DNA of 64,000 bases from Haemonchus contortus. Taxonomy: Eukaryota > Nematoda > Chromadorea > Rhabditida > Trichostrongylidae. The stretch lies in the NCBI GenBank assembly GCA_000469685.2, contig LS997563.1, positions 38,108,468 through 38,172,467 of the forward strand, read 5' to 3'. Under the pieces are notes generated by a model. It did no database searches. It was not told the DNA's origin and was given only the letters and a program-made list of their open reading frames with translations. How positions within the stretch are numbered: the first letter of the stretch is position 1; every line of letters starts with the position of its first letter. The translations under genes and the position numbers were made by a program. Below, one piece after another: positions 1 through 13,190 of the stretch.

Positions 1-981
1 GGAAAAGGTACGTGTAAGTGTAGGCGAACTTCCATGGCAACACACCTACTTACTTTACAACAACAAATTTCGACAGTGCTTAGGTTACATTAAACCATCT
101 TCAACAATTTGAATCATCAATCATCTTCCTAACCGTTTGGGATGCGCCGTGTAGTTGACCTCCTTTCTAGGCTGTAATGGTGCGTGAAGGCATATTTAAC
201 TTGTCACCCTCCATTTTCAAACTTGGAATGACTTTAAGCATTTACGGCATTAGTTCACTCTCGAAATATATTTCCGTTTTATTTCTTTATCGTTTCTAAT
301 TTTTTAATTTTTTATGCCTTATTTTTTGATTCTGCGGATTCAAGTCAGGATTTGACAGCATACGTCATCTATTTCCAACCTTATCTCTATTCGGTCGCTT
401 CTTTACTTTCGAGGAAAGTTATAGTTGGGAACGGTATAGCCGCTGATTTGCAATTGTGGCCATGTTGACGTTACATTTTGTTCCTGAATAGGTGTAGACG
501 ATGACGAAAAATCTATGAATACGTTGGTGAATAAGCATTCTACGCACTATTGTTGGCTAGCCGTCTAGCTATTTGTAATATTGATTTTGTCTGATAGTAG
601 TAAAGTTTTATCGACACTCCACCTAATTCAATCAATTTAGTCGATATCTGTACCAGAATTATCGCAATCTGTGGTGACGGACGTTGAGAATCAACTTTCT
701 CGCTGTCATACTTGCCTAGTTAAATATTAGTGACAGCCTTGAGCCTTATTTCCCCCATCATCAATTGGTAGGTATAAAAACCGAATGAAAAGGTAATTGT
801 CCTGTTGGTTTATGGGGCCATATAAGGGATTCGGTTTAAGCTTCTTTTTAGCACTGAGTCGGTATAGATTTCGATTAAAAAACGGACAATTTCCGTTGTC
901 TACCTAGAGCCACATGAAGGACAGCGCTGGTCTCACTCGGTCTTTTTTTGGGATCCGCGTCGGCATTTGATTCCCGTTCAT

Positions 982-1317
982 GGGATATATACCTTACCTT
1001 TGAAGGTACCCGTAATAAGGCATCAGGATCACATGCATGGCGCATCCTTGAATGTATCGTATGGTCTATCTTTGAAATTTTTGCTCTTGTATTCCCTTGT
1101 GCGTGCTGTGATGCAGTCGATGGAAGCTAAGGATAATGGCAGAGAAAGAGGTTACAATGGATATATACACTCCTGAAAGTGACCGTAAACTGGCATAGAG
1201 GTCAGATGCATGGCGCATCCTTGATGTGTCGTCGATCGTTGCCTTTCGTGTAGCCTTGTATGAGTAGTAATGCAGTCATAGAATTTTAACAATAACGGCA
1301 GAGAAAGAGGTTGTAAA
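982..1317. repeat. Imperfect tandem duplication, unit about 165-175 bp
   Basis: Two diverged copies lie side by side, about 982-1157 and 1158-1317. Shared landmarks in the same order are GGATATATAC at the start, CATGGCGCATCCTTGA in the middle, ATGCAGTC later, and GGCAGAGAAAGAGGTT at the end. The copies differ by substitutions and small indels, so the duplication is old. The short open frames over it are not conserved between copies, which argues against coding. Confidence 0.75.
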
Positions 1318-3728
1318 TGATTCCAGACGGAACTACTTTTTCTGGTTTATCGAGGCCTTTGGAATTTCTTTTACCCAAAGAATTTTCCAGTTTTATTGGC
1401 CTATTACAGAATTTATTTGATGTGTACGGCGATGGAGTTTAAGAAAAAAACAAACGATGGCGGTCGTCTAAACGCTTTTAATCGTCGTTTGGCCTTTTCG
1501 TTCCATTCAAGCGTTCAGATGGTCGTTTTTGGTTTTGAACATAACAGGTAGCAGGTAAAGCTAAAGTTGGGTAACCTGTAGCTTTTTGGAAACCGGTCGA
1601 CTTTTCACTTCACACTTCATTGAGTAGCAAGATGGCCAACCAGTTTGAGCTGGTACTCTACTTCAGCCAAGTCATATGTCAGTTTGGGTTTTTTCCCGGA
1701 AAGGAGTAGATTACGACCGGTTTCCATGGGAGTTCTTGGTTAGGAAGTAGTTTGAATAGAGCTGGAAAGAGTTTGTGGAGAGCTCTCTGCCGATGCTACT
1801 AGGCTGTTTGAGGTCGTCCTCATCCTACCCCTTCAGATCCCTCATTTTTTGAGATTCTTAAGATCGGCTTCCTCTCCTATCCAGATATCTATTTTACATC
1901 ATATGTTATGTTATGTTTATTACGCTGCTAAGGCAAACGTAGTATAAAATGATAACAACCTTCTGAAACTAACTTAAATATTGGAGCAAATACAAGGAAC
2001 ACAAGTAGATAGAACATACTCGTATAAAGAGAAACACATAAAACATATCACCTATCCAAGCCAAGGTACACTAGTATTTCTTTGTTGATCGACCTCTCGT
2101 ATACCAAAATTCTATCCTGACTCGAGGTATCCACCTTCACTAGAGATAAGTGCCCCTTCTAACTGCTCCCACAAATCTGGGATGCATTCAATTGAATCTG
2201 ACTGAAACCTCGGTTTTTATTGACTTTCTCATGCATGGTGAATCCGAAAATTCGATTCTATGCAATTACCTGTATCACCTACTGTCCCGTTGATCATCGA
2301 TTTCCTCTACCGGGCGCCAATAGCCTCTCCAGTCGTCCTTTTCGCGAGCCATGGAGGTCCAGGGAATTGCCCTCACTCGAGGGACTTGAGGCATAGCATC
2401 TATGCAACCAGTAATCCGAGTACATGACGGGAAAACTCGAAAGCTCAGGTCGGGAACCCGGCACATAGATTGATCCTACGGTCCATAAAAATGCTGTTGA
2501 CACTAGACTTCACGGGACTTCATTTCATGTTAGAACCTTTTTTCAATATACCGATCCTAACCCGTCACATATACGACGCAAGGGGCAAAGGTCTTGCGCT
2601 AGGCGGCGCATGGAGGAAGTACTACTGGTCGTTTTTGTTGCATCGTACGGAGGCGTTCGTGTTAGGACCCATAACTGGGTTACTGTAAGAGCGTCTGTAA
2701 ATTGCAGAGCCTCGTTTTAATTGGCGGTGGGTGCCGTTGATTCCCATGTTGTCGGGACTGATTGTAAGTTACCGGCTATTGACAATCGACTACAGGCAAT
2801 CGTGTCAGGACCCTTCACTTTTGAATTTTGGGCTCGGTTTGTTTAGTGAACGATGGCGACGGCACTCACCGCCTTACATCTGCTGGGGTTGTGTCATCGA
2901 CATTTTTATCATTGACCTTCTCCAATTTTCCGCTACCTCATTCATCCTAGGTGTCCCACCTCTTCTTTATACTTATGTTTATGTAATTGTTTATTATTTT
3001 GGAAGTAATTATTTTCGCCTTTACTACTGTTTGCGTATTCTATTCGATTTAATTATGTATAGATGTTTCCATCCCAGGGGAAATGTCGACGTTCAGTAAT
3101 CGGGCGGTCGTCGTTTTCCACTCACATATGGTGTGTGTGTGTAATTACGTCTGTGTCGTAATAGAGACGAGGTCACGCGATCCAAACTGCCATTTTCAAC
3201 TATCGCCCGCACCCCCTCCCACTCTCCTCTCCCCTATCTACCTCCTTTCCCTCTCATCTATTCTTTTTTCGCGTCTCCTCCGCTGTTGTACGTGAATTGA
3301 AAAGAGTTGGACGGATGGATCGTTGGCCTTGTTCTTCTCAGATTTCAGTCTACGAACAATTGAATGGCCAAATCCGCAGATGAATCATCGGGTTCGAAAT
3401 TCACGATCCTTGAAATCGCCAATTGATTTTTCCAATCAGATGAGGCCACGTACAACAAGACGTCGCACCACTAAAAAACGAGGTTTCTTTCGAATTTTTC
3501 AAAACCAAGTTTGAATTTCGCGCTATTTCCAGGCTATTATTGATTGGTTGTAGATCCTATTCTTTTCTGATTCATTTCATAAAAGAGGTTCGATTAACCA
3601 CAATCTTATGGCCAGTGAATCCGCTGTGGCCTCCCACCGCACAACTTATTCTAGAACGCAATAATGTTACAGTAACGTTTTACTAATCGAAAGGCGAGGT
3701 TTTTCTCGAATTTTCTCGAAGGCGCCGT

Positions 3729-4180
3729 CTATAAAGCGTTATTGATTACTGCTTGCTAGTTGCCTCGATCTTCTTCAATTTAAACAGAACCGCAGTGTAA
3801 GTTCGCACCCAGGTTCTTATCGTAATCCCAGTTGTGTATCACGTTAGTCGTAAAATGAGATGTAATAGCTGCAGCTGCAGAATAATCTCAGGCAATACGG
3901 TTTACAATACAACATTTTTTCACGAACCAAGACGTTGTGTAGGAAGTATCTTCAGTTCAGCATTGTGCCAGCTATAAAGTAATGAATGCTATTGAAGGCC
4001 AGTTGTTGAATGCTTACTAGTTGCTTCAATCTTCTTCAAGTTGAACAAAACCGAAGAAGAGTCAGTCCGCGCTCAAGTTCCTATCGTAATCCCTCAACTG
4101 TATCACGCTAGCCGTAAAATAGAATGTAATAGCTGCAGAATAGCCACAGGCAACAAATTTCACGAGCCAATATTACATAA
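3729..4180. repeat. Imperfect tandem duplication, period about 243 bp
   Basis: Two related blocks start at CTATAAAG (3729 and 3972). Both continue with CTAGTTGC, a CTTCTTCAA stretch, TCGTAATCCC, GTATCACG, CGTAAAAT, TGTAATAGCTGCAG and finally TTTCACGA followed by CCAA. Copy 2 is shorter because of deletions. No coding potential is seen. Confidence 0.75.
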
Positions 4181-5104
4181 CTATTAATTATATCTGGCGG
4201 GATGGATCTGCCGAAAATTCTGCAGATGCCTAGATTTCTTACTGAGTTTTCCGGAAGTTTTCATGGGGTTTCTATGTAGGGGCACTACTTAACGTATCTG
4301 GCCACCAGTTCCTTGCTTATTTAACAATATAATTACCAAAAAATAACCATCACCGTCTAGTACTACTCTGAAAGTCCGCACATACAAAACTTTGGTTCTT
4401 GGTCTGATCTCAAGCATTTTCTAACATGACATACTGTGACTGAGTGGCGTCATTTTGTTTCTTTTCACAATCGTGGATCGAAACGTCAGGTGTACGGTCT
4501 TCTGGCGGTTGTATAGCGTTTTAACAATAGGCCTGATTGTGTTGGATGACAAATTATTGTACAACGTTTCGTCCTACGTTCATACGCTTGAAAACCCATC
4601 TCTACCAAGAAAACCAGCCTCGATTACGTCCATCAACTGTCACCTTAATAAACGTTTTACGATAGCCGGTTCACAAGCCGCAACGAGCCGCTAGTGGTCA
4701 GCTACTATCCGGGTGTCGAATTAGCTTGTTCATGTCATCGTTCATGTAATACTTGTCTCATATCCCGCTTTAGATCGCTTTTCACCCGCTATCCGATCTT
4801 GGATGATCCGCTTCTTGAAGGAACTATCTTACAGTCTATCAATTATTCCATATTTAATTTAGTTAACTTTGAAAGAATACATGAAAGCGTTTTTCTTCCT
4901 GAATTTATGTTTTCAGGGTACTTGTTAAGAAAGGGTGTAATCTTCTATACTTATAAATTATTTTTTTCTACTTATACTTTTAAACGTCTAGATTATCGGT
5001 TCCTGACCGTGGAACCCTGACCCCTGGGAGTGAAAATTGCAGCAAATATTTAAAGGGGCTTAAACCATGACTAGGAATGGGTCAGCGTTTAGGTTGACGG
5101 TGAA

Positions 5105-5540
5105 AGGGTCTTTTACTGAAAGGGGGGTGGTTTAGTGGCAAGTGGCGCACTATTTCACACGTACGGTCAGGAGGTCGATTCCCGGATCGATACCCGCCTA
5201 AGCCAACCAAGCCTTCCATCATTCTGTGGTCGGTGAATTGATACCATTTACTTTTATTCTTGCTTAACTACACAATTCTGTGAAGCTCCTCGATCTCGGT
5301 GGTAAAGGATAAAGTCTTGGAACGTTGATCGATCTCGTCTGAGGGATGCGCCCCGCAATCGACTTCCAGTTAGAATCGTAGCGTCGTTTTGAATGTGCAT
5401 GTGCCCTATAAAATGACTTGCGAGGCCGTCCGATGTATGAGTCCATGCTTTACAGACGGATTTAACATTTAGAAGGATGAAAGGCTTGGTTGCCCTGGGC
5501 GAGTATCGATCTGAATGCATCACTTTCTCTACAGTACCTG
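5105..5540. repeat. Two adjacent copies of a tRNA-related (SINE-like) dispersed repeat in opposite orientation
   Basis: The first part (about 5115-5215) reads on the minus strand and holds a box-B-like GGTCGATTCCC and a box-A-like GGTTTAGTGGCAAG on the plus strand, followed by AAGCCAACCAAGCCTTCCATC-type sequence. The second part (about 5305-5540) reads on the plus strand: GGATAAAGTC, GAGGGATGCGCCCCGCAATC, GACTTCCAGTTAGA, then GGATGAAAGGCTTGGTTG and GTATCGATC. The same landmarks recur at 19.2, 25.1, 55.9 and 61.2 kb, so this is one interspersed family. The tRNA-like boxes suggest RNA polymerase III origin; that is inference from the motifs. Confidence 0.65.
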
Positions 5541-6110
5541 CGCTCAATTTCGTATATTGACAAAACCATGGCTCAAAATTTATTGGATTTTCAATTCAAT
5601 GAAATGAAGTTAATTTATTTGGGGTCTCAGGTTGCCTATCTGTCATAGAGTTGAAGATTCCAGTAATGCCAAAAGATTGAAGCCCAATGCGATGCCTAGA
5701 GTTGACATCATAATGACATCATAATGACGTTATATTTTTATATTTTGAATATTCATAAGAAGTTGCCAAAAGTTTCTTCTTACGTTTCAAAATTAATAAA
5801 ATATGCCTAAATATAAAAGTGTTCGCATAGATGATAATGGCCAATAACGTAACCAAATGTGGAGAAAAGCGGGGGATGGCGTCGAATGGAAGGCTATTTG
5901 CAATTCAGCAGGGGCTCTTTTTTTCTATAAGAGGCCATAAGAGGCTAAATGTCCTTTTGACGTATGATTCACATTCATATTGGCTTCCTTTTCGTATGCC
6001 ATATTACGTTCATCTCTCATCTCTTTCCCTTTCGATTGAGCTCGTTCCTCTTTACCAGTATCATTTCCTGTCTACTTTTACCTGGTGGTTATTATGACGA
6101 CGGGGGTGAT

Positions 6111-6144
6111 GGTAAGCTAAGGTAAGGGTAAGGTAAGCGTAAGG
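6111..6144 (+). repeat. Short GGTAAG tandem repeat
   Basis: About five copies of GGTAAG or close variants in a row. Each copy resembles a 5' splice site core, but there is no exon next to it. Confidence 0.8.
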
Positions 6145-6299
6145 TGTGGTGGCATGGGAATAATGCCGAAAATGGCTGGAAGTAACGACATTTCCGAAAG
6201 CCGATCGATCCTTCGCCCAGGAAATTTCACGGAAATATGGGGGGAACTTACCGAAAGTGTGGTCTAAAAAACAGTATCCATGTAACGCGATCGATACCT

Positions 6300-6680
6300 A
6301 TTGATTCAAAGGCGGTTTCATTTGTTTCTGGATGAATCAGAGTGAGGACATGCTGAAAAGAAACGTTCAGCAGAATTTTTTCTCAAGCTGTGTTCTGTCA
6401 TGGAAAAATTCGAGTACTCAATACCAATTGGGATGAGCCATGCACTTTTCCCACTGCCCTGAGTGGTAGGTAGCGACAGTGCTTCAGCTAAACAGCAACC
6501 TCTGGGCCAAACAACCTCTAGAAGTATGTACATTTTATCCTTCCGTACTAGTCTGGCACTAATTACCCCACTCAGAAAAATAGAAGACTTGGTTGGCCGA
6601 GGCAAATATCGATCCTGGATTCAATAAACCGCACTAATGGACAGTGATTTTGCCCTTACAAGCCAGTTTGGTATCTCTTT
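6300..6680 (-). repeat. Diverged SINE-like repeat copy
   Basis: The segment around 6575-6660 contains GACTTGGTTGGCCGAGGCAA and ATATCGATCC, the 3' landmarks of the dispersed repeat seen at 5.4 and 19.4 kb, followed by a degenerate tRNA-like part. The upstream part is too diverged to delimit. Strand and limits are approximate. Confidence 0.45.
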
Positions 6681-7614
6681 ATACCATCTTGGCCTTTCTG
6701 TTTACTTAATTTGCAAGATCTTCTGAAAAGATTTCCTTCTTCCTCTTTTGTTCGTCAGGGAATGTGTTGAGGGCTTGACGCGACGACCTCGGCGGCTAAA
6801 GCCATCTCCGGGCTCCTCCTTGTTTCGTGTTAGATCATTCTGCTAGCCGCTCATTCCATCTGTGACTGCGCTCAATCTCGCTGTCGTCGTCGTCGTTGTC
6901 ATCACATTTGGCTTATGAATCCAGTTTTTCAGTTTCCGCGTACGTCTTTCTGACTGCAAGATCTCGGCAAATATGTGGACTTCCTGTTGTGTCAATATTT
7001 GGAACTGATTCCATCCCTTCTTATTTTTTCATATACATTTGCCAATGACCGGTTTTCATCATCCCCCTTTTTCTATTTGCTATTCGATATCATCCTATAT
7101 TACTTATAACTTACCTAGGTAATTTCGAAAGTCACTCGAAGTAGAACTAGCCATGGGATAGACATTTTCTGGTTCTAATTCCTATTGGATACTCCCTGTT
7201 TTCACTCACAAAGTTCAAGGCCATGTTTTCCGAGTTTTTTTTTCCCTCCCCCCAACTTTGATGGCCTTCAAAATTTGGCCTCGATTGCTATTATTCCTGC
7301 GCAATTCTCATTGCCATCACCCCGAATGTTTATGTTGGGGTGGCACATGAATCCGTCGACGAGGGTCGTATGACCCTTCCGTCCGTAGTTGTTTTCGTCC
7401 CACGTCCCATGCCAAGCCCGGTTTTCTGATCGACTTCTACTGTTGTCTGTGGACGGCCACCAGGCCCTAGTACTTCTTTCAGTTTTTCTTCTAAGCCAAC
7501 CATTCTTGTCAGATCGCTTCCTTGTGATGCCATTAATTCGTGAATGCATAGTTAAAAGCTTTTCACGTACGCTTTAAACCATGGCGGTTTTCTATCTGTC
7601 ATGTCCTCGATATG

Positions 7615-8125
7615 AGCCGTCCCAGGTGCTAAGTGGGTTGGGGGGTGCCACGCGGCGGCGCGGCACTTTTCTCATCTGCGCTCTCTACAGCGAGATAGTA
7701 GTACTGGGCCCGAGTCTGGGAAGGGATGGTGAGGTTGTACTGATGTGTTTCGTGATTCAAAACAAACTAACTCTTGGCACATGTGATATGCTTGCATATT
7801 ATGGATAATCTTCTTCTGAGCCGATAAACCCTATTTTTAAGGAAGGGAGGGGCTCCGGGGTGGGCGAGATTGTTATCTCGTGCAAAAACCTGAAATGAGA
7901 TAAGAGTTGAACGTCCAGTTGGCTCACCCACCCCGGAGCCCCTCCCCTTCCTAAAATTCGGTGAAAATACACGGTCATTACATAAATAAAGCTACGAAAC
8001 GTCCCTAAACACCACTACAGACTCGACTACTCTTCCTTCCCTACTATCTCGCTGTAGAGAGCGCAGACGAGAAAAGTGCCGCGCCGCCGCGTGGCACCCC
8101 CCAACCCACTTAGCACCCCGTCCCA
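7615..8125. mobile_element. Fold-back (long inverted repeat) element, about 500 bp
   Basis: Two arms of about 245 bp are inverted copies of each other. The outer block at 7622-7695 (GTGCTAAGTGGGTTGG, GCCACGCGGCGGCGCGGCAC, TACAGCGAGATAG) recurs reverse-complemented at about 8045-8122. The inner block GGAGGGGCTCCGGGGTGGG at about 7847 matches CCCACCCCGGAGCCCCTCC at about 7927. The region between the blocks is more diverged. There is no transposase frame, so it looks like a non-autonomous MITE/fold-back element. I could not define a clear target-site duplication. Confidence 0.85.
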
Positions 8126-8839
8126 CACATCTAACCCTAGCCAGTTTTCACTTCGCACCCGGTTGTTGAGTTGCTTCCGTCATCGCCTGTCACTGCCATC
8201 GTCAAATGCGTGCAATTTTTTTTCACAAATCCGGCTGTCTTTTGTGTTAGACAGCACTCGAGTTTAGCTAAGAATCCCTCGTTACCGCATAGATTTCCTT
8301 CTTGTCTTCCTCTCTTCCTTCATTTCCTTTCTCCTCTATTTTTTTTTCTGCCCCTTCCCTCTTTTTTTTTTTCGTTGATCATAAGTATTCTATAAAAATT
8401 TTGGAGTGAACATCAGCTGCTTGCTGAGGGGATTTTTGAAATTCCTGTATAAACTTCGAAATATTTTATTTGTCGTGTTGAGTTTCCTTCCTCTTGTCCA
8501 TTTATACTTTCATTGGTTGAATAATTTTGAATTTGATTTCTGGAATGTTCCAAAATTCGTCGGTGAATTCCATGGTTTTTCTTATCCCGTGCACGCATGA
8601 GTCGCTTTCTTGAAGATATGTTGTGGAAAGAGCCATGGAAGTTGTTCAGCAGCTTGATCCTCAGCTGAGGCTTTTGTCAACTTCAGAATTGCGGTCCACC
8701 AATCAGAAATGAGCTAAGGATGACAGTTCCGCCCATGCGTTCACATTAGTGTGCTGAATGGGTAGTTTGACTCAAGCAGTTTCTTTGAGTATACAACCGA
8801 GGTAACGGTAATGCATCGCGGACAAACTCATTTTGGTAA

Positions 8840-9375
8840 GAGTATCGGAGCAGGGATAGTGCAGTGGCTATCAACGCTGCTTCCAGCTGCACTTGTCACA
8901 GGATCAGCTCTCGTCCAACTCAATCCAGCTCTACTTGATTCAGGTGCTATCGAGGCTCGATGCCTAAAGAAATAAATTGGCTCGATGTCTAGAGAGCTAA
9001 ATTTAACTAACCCGGACTTCAACTGTCACCAGCCATACTGCATTCCAAATACTAGTTAGGAGGGGTTTGCGATGTGGGTTATATGACGCACTCGTTGCGC
9101 ATCCCGTTCACAGTTGTTCTTTCGTAACCAGCAGCGGTGGCGTAATGACAACTTCATGAACGTGACGCAAAGATCGGATCATGGATCGAATTTCGGTTAT
9201 GCTAACCAAGCCCTCCGTCCTCGCGGAGTCGATCAGTTCGTATCGAGCTCATTTGATAGGAGAATGCTGTCGGTTATTCCACGGCTTCCTAAGTCGTTAT
9301 GTTGGCCAGAGATATCGGATAGTTAAGTGGAGTCGGATGCAGGGCGTATTCCAGCCCATCAGCTTTCCATCGATT
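8840..9375. repeat. Diverged SINE-like repeat fragments
   Basis: Around 8852 the sequence GGGATAGTGCAGTGGCTATC resembles a tRNA A box. The 9200-9370 part carries TAACCAAGCCCTCCGTCC and, at the end, GTCGGATGCAGGGCGTATTCC, which is the reverse complement of the GGATGCGCC...GCATTCGACT landmark of the family, so this copy lies on the minus strand. It is heavily mutated. Confidence 0.4.
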
Positions 9376-12300
9376 ACTGTTGGAGTTCAGGGGATTTCCA
9401 GTCAATATGTGTACTTAAGTTGTCCGTAAAATTTCGTGAATTCGTGAAACAAATATGAGTTGGGGTTGCTTCACATACTTACCTTCCGCTGAAATGAAAG
9501 CAAACCAAAAAAGTGCAAATTAACCCAAATTTCTTAAAATACCAATCAGAGTCCTACAAAGAGTTTTGTAAAGTGAGCAGGATCGATTTGTCCGATGACA
9601 CCAGATGTCTGGTACAATGCAACGCAGCTAATGATGATTCAGCGGTCCAGGGGAGCCATGAGCGCTGAGCAACCGCTTCTGTGAAGTTCAGCTGATCGGA
9701 TGTCGGTGGTGGGTGGTGTGCACTCTTCGTTTGACTTCTACGAAGTTACCGGATCTCTGGAGGCCATCCGAAGGCCCAAATGTCTTCCTAATTTGTGGGA
9801 ATCGTTCCCAAGGCAGCTTTTCCTATATTTGTCTGCTGACTTACTATGCTCTCAGGGAGCATCGTTGGTAGCAGAACGTCTCCTAAGACCTCAGCTTAGG
9901 TCAGTCTCCTAAGTCTCAGGTTAGATCGTAAGAAAATCAAACCTGTAAAAGTAGCGCAGGTCATGCCCTTGAGTCCAAATGGGATCGGAATTGTTCATTT
10001 GGGCCCTTTGAATTAGTGAATCATGTTTGGGGTGAATGGATCGAATAGGACGAATACTGATTCCGCAGTGAGTTCTGTGGGTAGGTTGCATTGACAGTCA
10101 TTGCATCGTCCCTGCTCAAGTTCTCTGCCAAATCTCGGAACTTGTTGGGAGCGTCTTTGAGGTATGCTTTTCCGGTCGTTGAAGGAGTGTCGAACGCTTC
10201 AATCAATCCCGATTCAGTGTCTCTGTCAATGGAATCACTGCTTTATCCTCTCAGAAAAGCCCGGTATCAGTTTACTCACCCCGTGGTGTGGAAAGGTTGG
10301 GTTGTCTCTAGCTGGTATCCATCAAGATTCGGTCAACAGAACGTACGTTTGCTAGCGGTCACACTTGCCCTCACCTCACTTCTGGCCAGAGGAGGGTATA
10401 AAATGAGGGTAAAAATAAACTGGTTATGATCCATGGGCTGTAATAGGGAAGGGTCCAAAGACTGGTTGTACAACTCGGGTTGAACGGCTTGGATTCTTTC
10501 TTTGGCTGCCCTTGAAAACTTACACTTTTGTGTCATTTCCTTTTCCCATTCATGGGGCGTAGAGTAGAAAATACATGCTTTTAGTGAAATTCGCATTACT
10601 TACTTTACAATATTCAAAGATATTTTTTGCTTTAGACTTGCTCAATTGCTAGATTGATTATTCCTCAAAACGGGTGAAAAGAAATTTTCCCCGAAATCTC
10701 CATGGGTGAGCCCTTAATTTGTTGACAACTTCGTTAAATCTGAAGGACGTCTAAAACAGGAAAAATGTACTTTTTGAAGTTACGTCTCTCCAATATGAAA
10801 GGTTCGGCTGCCATAGCGCTCCAAAGTTCACAGTATCGATCGTCTGGTAGCGCCTTTGTTCTCTGGTAATGATGGTGTCGACGGCGACCGACACTTTTTC
10901 GTTGCCCATCTTTCCAGTTTCTGGCCATTAACAATCTGATTGTGAACTTTGATGATTTAGTACCTTCTTGAGTGTTCGGCAACCCTCCTTTTTCTGGTAT
11001 CATCTCTATTTTTCATGCCCATTTTTCCCTGCAGAAGGAATGTAGGATTAAAGTCAGCCCTGATCTTATCAGATGTTATCACTCGATATCGTATGTTATC
11101 ATTAGCTTTCTTTGAACAAATTCTGTGGTCGTTCCGACTAAATTTGTCAGGTTGCAACACCCGGTAACATGTTATCATTTTTACTTGGATAGAAATCTGT
11201 AGTCGCCTTCTTTCCTGTCGCTCTCGAGCTTTTTCAGCCATCTTTGGGGCGTGTGGTCATGCTTTTTGCCTGGTTCCCACTGTACAGTGTCCCAGATGCC
11301 AGATCAAATCATCCATAAAAAATGTAAAATGGGTTCAGCCCAAACCATATCAAAAAATGGAAAAAAGCGAAGTGTTTGGGACACAAAGAAATCCGAATAG
11401 TACTCAGTTGTGACCCAATAATTAAACCCTTTTTCAAACGGTTTCCGCTACCATATCGCACAACTCATTTTGCTCTCACCTACGCGGTTAGCCGTGCCTC
11501 ATTTCGTTGTTTTTAATCAATACATATGTTTTGTTTAGGTGCTATAAGTTAGATACATTTTTGCCTGTTTTCGTAAAGTATATATGAAATCTCCTTTGAT
11601 ATTTTCAAACCACTGAATATAACTGATCGCGCAGATTAACTATATTACATTTTATTTTATTTTACTCTATTTTATTGAATTGTCAGCGGTGCCGCAGTAA
11701 TTCACTGGAAAGAGCTCATTTTGATTTATTTTCCTCTCGAGCAGGCTTGTAGGTCAAAATAAGCTCAAGATTATTAAGGGTGAGACAAATTTGTGAAAGC
11801 AAAATAAACGCTGTTGAAATGCTCAGATCTGGCTTGACATAAAGGGCAATTTGCATCGTTTGACTACTCAGGAAAGAACTGAATAAAGGGACCACCCTTC
11901 TCTGAAACGATCTCAGTTCGACACAGGCTCGAGAACCGTCGAGATACGGGTCGACGGTGGCGCTGGTGTAGTAGGCGTTCAACTTGTCCCAAAACTTTTA
12001 CAAGGCTACCTTCGAGTACTCGAGACTTGGCGTATGTCTTGGACCTAAGAATGCCCTCCTACACAAGGAAATCAAGACAAGAGGTCCGTCGAACTGCGAG
12101 GTCACTGCCGAAATCAACTGGATCTTCAAAATTCTCTAACGCCAGAACTGAAAAAATCGGTATTCTGGCTTCTTCTTCTTGTTTGTATCCCGTCTATTCA
12201 AGTTTTCGAAAAATCCTGGTGAATTTTATGAGATTTCCTGAAGACTTGGGTGCAGTTCTATGATAGGCAGAGGTGCTATAGTGGCAAGGGTTGCATTAAC

Positions 12301-12399
12301 TTATACGTATGTACCGGGAAATCCTGGATAAAAACACACTCATTCCTTCTAAACACTCCAACTGTCAACTCGTCTATGATAGTAAAAGCGTTGTTTTGT

Positions 12400-13190
12400 A
12401 CTTCGGTCAACCACTACAAGTTATTGTATGGGCCACAGACGCATTCAATACGACGCCACGCTTCTGAATGAAAGCCGAATGCGGGGGTGCATCTTACAGG
12501 CGGAAGTGGTTAATGTCAATCACGTCAGCGCTTATCTTTATCCTTTGAGGATTGAGATTATCTCTAAATCCACTCGATTTTAGGATTCAGAGGATAATCT
12601 CTGAATTACAAAATATCAACAAAAACAAATGCTTCGCTGCTTTATGATGTGATAACAGTAATTTAGAGTAGTTTGAGTTGTAATTCGATCCGGATGGTGC
12701 CTTCAGACCCACTTGTCCGTTACTATGCAGCTCAGAAGCAATGTTTCTAAGTCATTGTATATGCCGTGTGCATATTCAAACCACCGGTACGTTTCTGAAT
12801 AGAAGTCAAAAGCGGGGCTCATCACAGTGATGGGATTTATGGATTGATTGATACTGAAGACCTGTCCTCCTATCATTTACTTCTGAGGCCTTTTCGTCTC
12901 ATTTGGTGTAGAGGGGTGCAGTAATCAAGCAAACTGACCATCACTTCACTGTTTGTGTTAACAAGCTCTACCCAGTTCGATAAGCCTCCTCCTCCTTCCC
13001 CCCTCCCCCCCCCCCCCCCCCCCCCCCCCTCCCCTCTCTCTCGAATAAGGTCCTCTAGCTTATTCCAAGCCAAGGGTATATTAATACTCAATAATACAGC
13101 CCGAAACAATAACATGGCAAACATGCATCCAAGACTTTCTACAGACTTCGAATAAAAGTCGAAGACATGGCGTATTCCCAGAGAATTCAG
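12400..13190 (-). repeat. Cluster of degenerate minus-strand SINE-like copies
   Basis: Three places carry the reverse-complement landmark of the dispersed repeat: AAGCCGAATGCGGGGGTGC near 12471, AAGTCAAAAGCGGGGCTCAT near 12806 and AAAAGTCGAAGACATGGCGT near 13154. Each is preceded by CTTCTGAATGAAAG-like sequence. The homopolymer C run at 13005 lies between two of them. Confidence 0.5.
13005..13029 (+). repeat. Homopolymer run of 25 C
   Basis: An uninterrupted run of 25 cytosines lies inside a longer C/T tract (about 12985-13042). The complementary strand is a long G run able to form quadruplexes. The exact length is likely unstable and prone to sequencing error. Confidence 0.95.

Noticed and set aside
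2470..3295. Series of hydrophobic plus-strand frames
   Set aside because: Composition reflects T-rich DNA; no consistent exon chain or transmembrane family pattern.
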